Positions 6,037-7,762 of a DNA stretch of 7,762 nt are shown here, in pieces (the stretch's first letter is position 1; each line of letters starts with the position of its first letter). Location: contig CAZKHA010000164.1 in the NCBI GenBank assembly GCA_964552325.1, forward strand, positions 1 through 7,762, read 5' to 3'. The DNA comes from CAZKCK01 sp964552325 (lineage in GTDB: Bacteria > Bacteroidota > Bacteroidia > Bacteroidales > TTA-H9). The translations under genes and the position numbers were made by a program. Below the pieces are notes generated by a model, which saw only the letters and a list, made by a program, of their open reading frames with translations, was not told the origin of the DNA and did no database searches.

Positions 6037-7762
6037 CGCTTCCCGCGCTTATTAGACGCTCTGTTTTCGCGTGCTTTGGGGTTGGGGTTTGCTTTTCCTT
6101 TTGCCGCAGGTTTGCCGTAAATGCGCTCAACTAATTCCAAACGATTTAGCTGCGCAAGTCTCTGTCGTATATATCCTTGATTTTCTTTAATATACCAAAA
6201 GAAGAAACTGCGTTGCCCTTGTTTCTCCTTTGGCGATTTAGCTGTATAAACGGGTTGTAAAGTGTAAGGATTTAAACCTGTATAATACATCTCCGTGGCC
6301 AAAGTCATGGGTGTGGGCGTAAAATCTTGTATTTGCTCTAAACGGTAACCCAATTCGCGGGTATCAGCCGCAAGTTCGGCCATGTCTTGATCGGTACAGC
6401 CCGGATGGCTCGAAATAAAATAAGGGATAAGCTGTTGATTAAGACCCTTAAGCGTACAGATTCGTGTAAACTCCTTTTTAAATTGCCGGAACAATTCAAA
6501 GCCTGGCTTTCGCATGAGTTTAAGTACATTGGCCGAAGTATGTTCAGGGGCTACTTTTAGCCTTCCCGAAACATGGTGTGTGATAACTTGTTCAAGATAA
6601 GCTTTTGTGCCATTTTTTGACGCTTGTTCAGGCTTTTGATTTATCAACAAATCGTACCTGATTCCACTGCCAATAAAAACCCTTTTTACACCTTCTGTTT
6701 GCATCGCCTTTTTATACAAAGCAGTCATGGGCTTGTGGTCAGCATTTAAATTGGGGCAAATAGATGGAAAGATACAACTCGGACGTTTGCATTTTTGGCA
6801 TTTTTCAAGGTCGAACCCTTTCATGCGGTACATATTGGCCGAAGGGCCTCCCAAATCGCTGACTGTTCCGGCAAAATCGGGCATATGGCAAACTGCTTCA
6901 AGTTCTTTCAAGATAGATGCTTCTGAACGGCTTTGAACGAATTTGCCTTGGTGGGCAGAAATGGTGCAAAAACTACAGCCTCCAAAACAGCCTCGGTGCG
7001 TGTTAATAGAATGCCGTATCATGGTATAAGCAGGTATTTCCCCCCGGTTTTTATAACGTGGGTGGGGCATACGCGTATACGGTAAATCAAACGGAAGATC
7101 GGTTTCGGCCTCGTTGGCGGGTGGATAGGGTGGGTTGGCTATAATATATTGGTTATTCGCAGGTTGAATAATCCTAGATGCCTTCCATTTGTTTGATTCC
7201 TCTTCTAGTTTCTTAAAGTTGCGGGCATAACTTTCCTTGCTCTTTACGCAAGTTTCATGTGCGTGCAGGTAATCATCCTGCCATTGCTCGCTTTTAGGAC
7301 TTAGCGGTACAGCTGTTGAAACAAAGACAGTTTGTGGGATGGTTTGGATTGACGAGAAGGGAACACCTTGAACAAGTAATTCAATGAGTTTAAGCAAAGG
7401 GCGCTCACCCATTCCATATATTAATAAATCTGCGCCAGAATCTTGTAAGATGGAGGACTTAAGCGTATCGGACCAATAATCGTAATGTGTAAACCTCCGC
7501 AGCGAGGCTTCAATTCCACCTAAAACTACTGGCACATCGGGATAGAGTTGTTTTAGGATTTTTGTATAAACAACAGCGGCATAATCAGGCCTAAAGCCAG
7601 CTTTTCCACCTGGGGTGTACGCATCATCGGCACGAAGCCTGCGCGCTGCCGTATAATGGTTTACCATGCTATCCATGCAGCCTGCCGTTACTCCAAAAAA
7701 GTATTTGGGTTTCCCGAGTTTTTTGAAGTCTCGGAGATCGTCACGCCAATTGGGCTGAGGTA
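6033..7762 (-). CDS. YgiQ family radical SAM protein (5' end outside window)
   Basis: The visible part is 575 residues. The frame stays open to the right edge: the 28 codons before the Met at 7676 include LGKPKYFFGVTAGCMDSMV, which matches the conserved YgiQ N-terminal region, so that Met is internal. The radical SAM cluster motif CFGGCSFC (CxxxCxxC) is encoded at 6966-6989 and should bind a [4Fe-4S] cluster and S-adenosylmethionine. Other family blocks are VVLGGIEASLRR, HYDYWSD, DLGGPSANMYRM, LKVAPEHTS and LIPYFISSHPGC. A second cysteine group, CxxCx4Cx5C, is encoded at 6756-6800 and could hold an auxiliary cluster. The C-terminus follows the DUF3362 pattern and ends in a basic, proline- and alanine-containing tail of about 25 residues. 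Family members have no firmly established reaction. The protein is presumably cytosolic. The gene converges on the kinase gene, overlapping it by four bases. Its promoter lies outside the window. Confidence 0.93.
   Translation of the reverse strand, partial: PQPNWRDDLRDFKKLGKPKYFFGVTAGCMDSMVNHYTAARRLRADDAYTPGGKAGFRPDYAAVVYTKILKQLYPDVPVVLGGIEASLRRFTHYDYWSDTLKSSILQDSGADLLIYGMGERPLLKLIELLVQGVPFSSIQTIPQTVFVSTAVPLSPKSEQWQDDYLHAHETCVKSKESYARNFKKLEEESNKWKASRIIQPANNQYIIANPPYPPANEAETDLPFDLPYTRMPHPRYKNRGEIPAYTMIRHSINTHRGCFGGCSFCTISAHQGKFVQSRSEASILKELEAVCHMPDFAGTVSDLGGPSANMYRMKGFDLEKCQKCKRPSCIFPSICPNLNADHKPMTALYKKAMQTEGVKRVFIGSGIRYDLLINQKPEQASKNGTKAYLEQVITHHVSGRLKVAPEHTSANVLKLMRKPGFELFRQFKKEFTRICTLKGLNQQLIPYFISSHPGCTDQDMAELAADTRELGYRLEQIQDFTPTPMTLATEMYYTGLNPYTLQPVYTAKSPKEKQGQRSFFFWYIKENQGYIRQRLAQLNRLELVERIYGKPAAKGKANPNPKARENRASNKRGKR

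Noticed and set aside
1..7762. A multi-gene defence, mobile or biosynthetic system
   Set aside because: No transposase, integrase, nuclease, toxin-antitoxin, repeat array or pathway cluster is present. The five genes belong to separate families on both strands.

Overview
The window looks like chromosomal DNA of a Bacteroidota bacterium, most plausibly Cytophagales-like; the rank below phylum is an inference. The evidence is an LruC-domain surface protein (a family typical of this phylum), a TAnnTTTG-type promoter box, starts that mostly lack Shine-Dalgarno sequences, and AT-leaning base composition. I see no mobile element, CRISPR array, tRNA or rRNA. The coding is dense: five protein genes, two of them cut by the window edges.

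Layout. (1) Positions 1-1929 (+) hold the C-terminal 642 residues of a secreted LruC-domain protein whose signal peptide lies upstream of the window. (2) After 24 bases comes a 228-residue cis-prenyltransferase-fold protein (1954-2640, +). It resembles undecaprenyl diphosphate synthase but has lost several residues that the family uses for magnesium and isopentenyl diphosphate binding. (3) Convergent to it, 37 bases away, is a membrane-anchored DUF218 (YdcF/SanA/ElyC-type) protein (2678-3334, -). (4) A divergent intergenic region of about 230 bases carries one promoter-like box on each strand. (5) Positions 3562-6036 (+) encode an 824-residue soluble hybrid histidine kinase: sensor, HisKA, HATPase, receiver, degenerate receiver, HPt. 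(6) Positions 6033 to the right edge (-) encode a YgiQ-type radical SAM protein. Its stop codon overlaps the kinase stop in a shared TTAA, and its reading frame continues out of the window past the methionine at 7676.

How they fit together. No multi-gene system is evident. The LruC and prenyltransferase-like genes are collinear and may be co-transcribed. The prenyltransferase-like and DUF218 proteins both belong to families linked to envelope lipid carriers, so a shared envelope role is possible but unproven. The kinase has no DNA-binding response regulator beside it, so its output is unknown. The most unusual item is the prenyltransferase homologue with altered active-site positions. The second is the kinase, with an altered ATP-binding G1 box and a degenerate second receiver.
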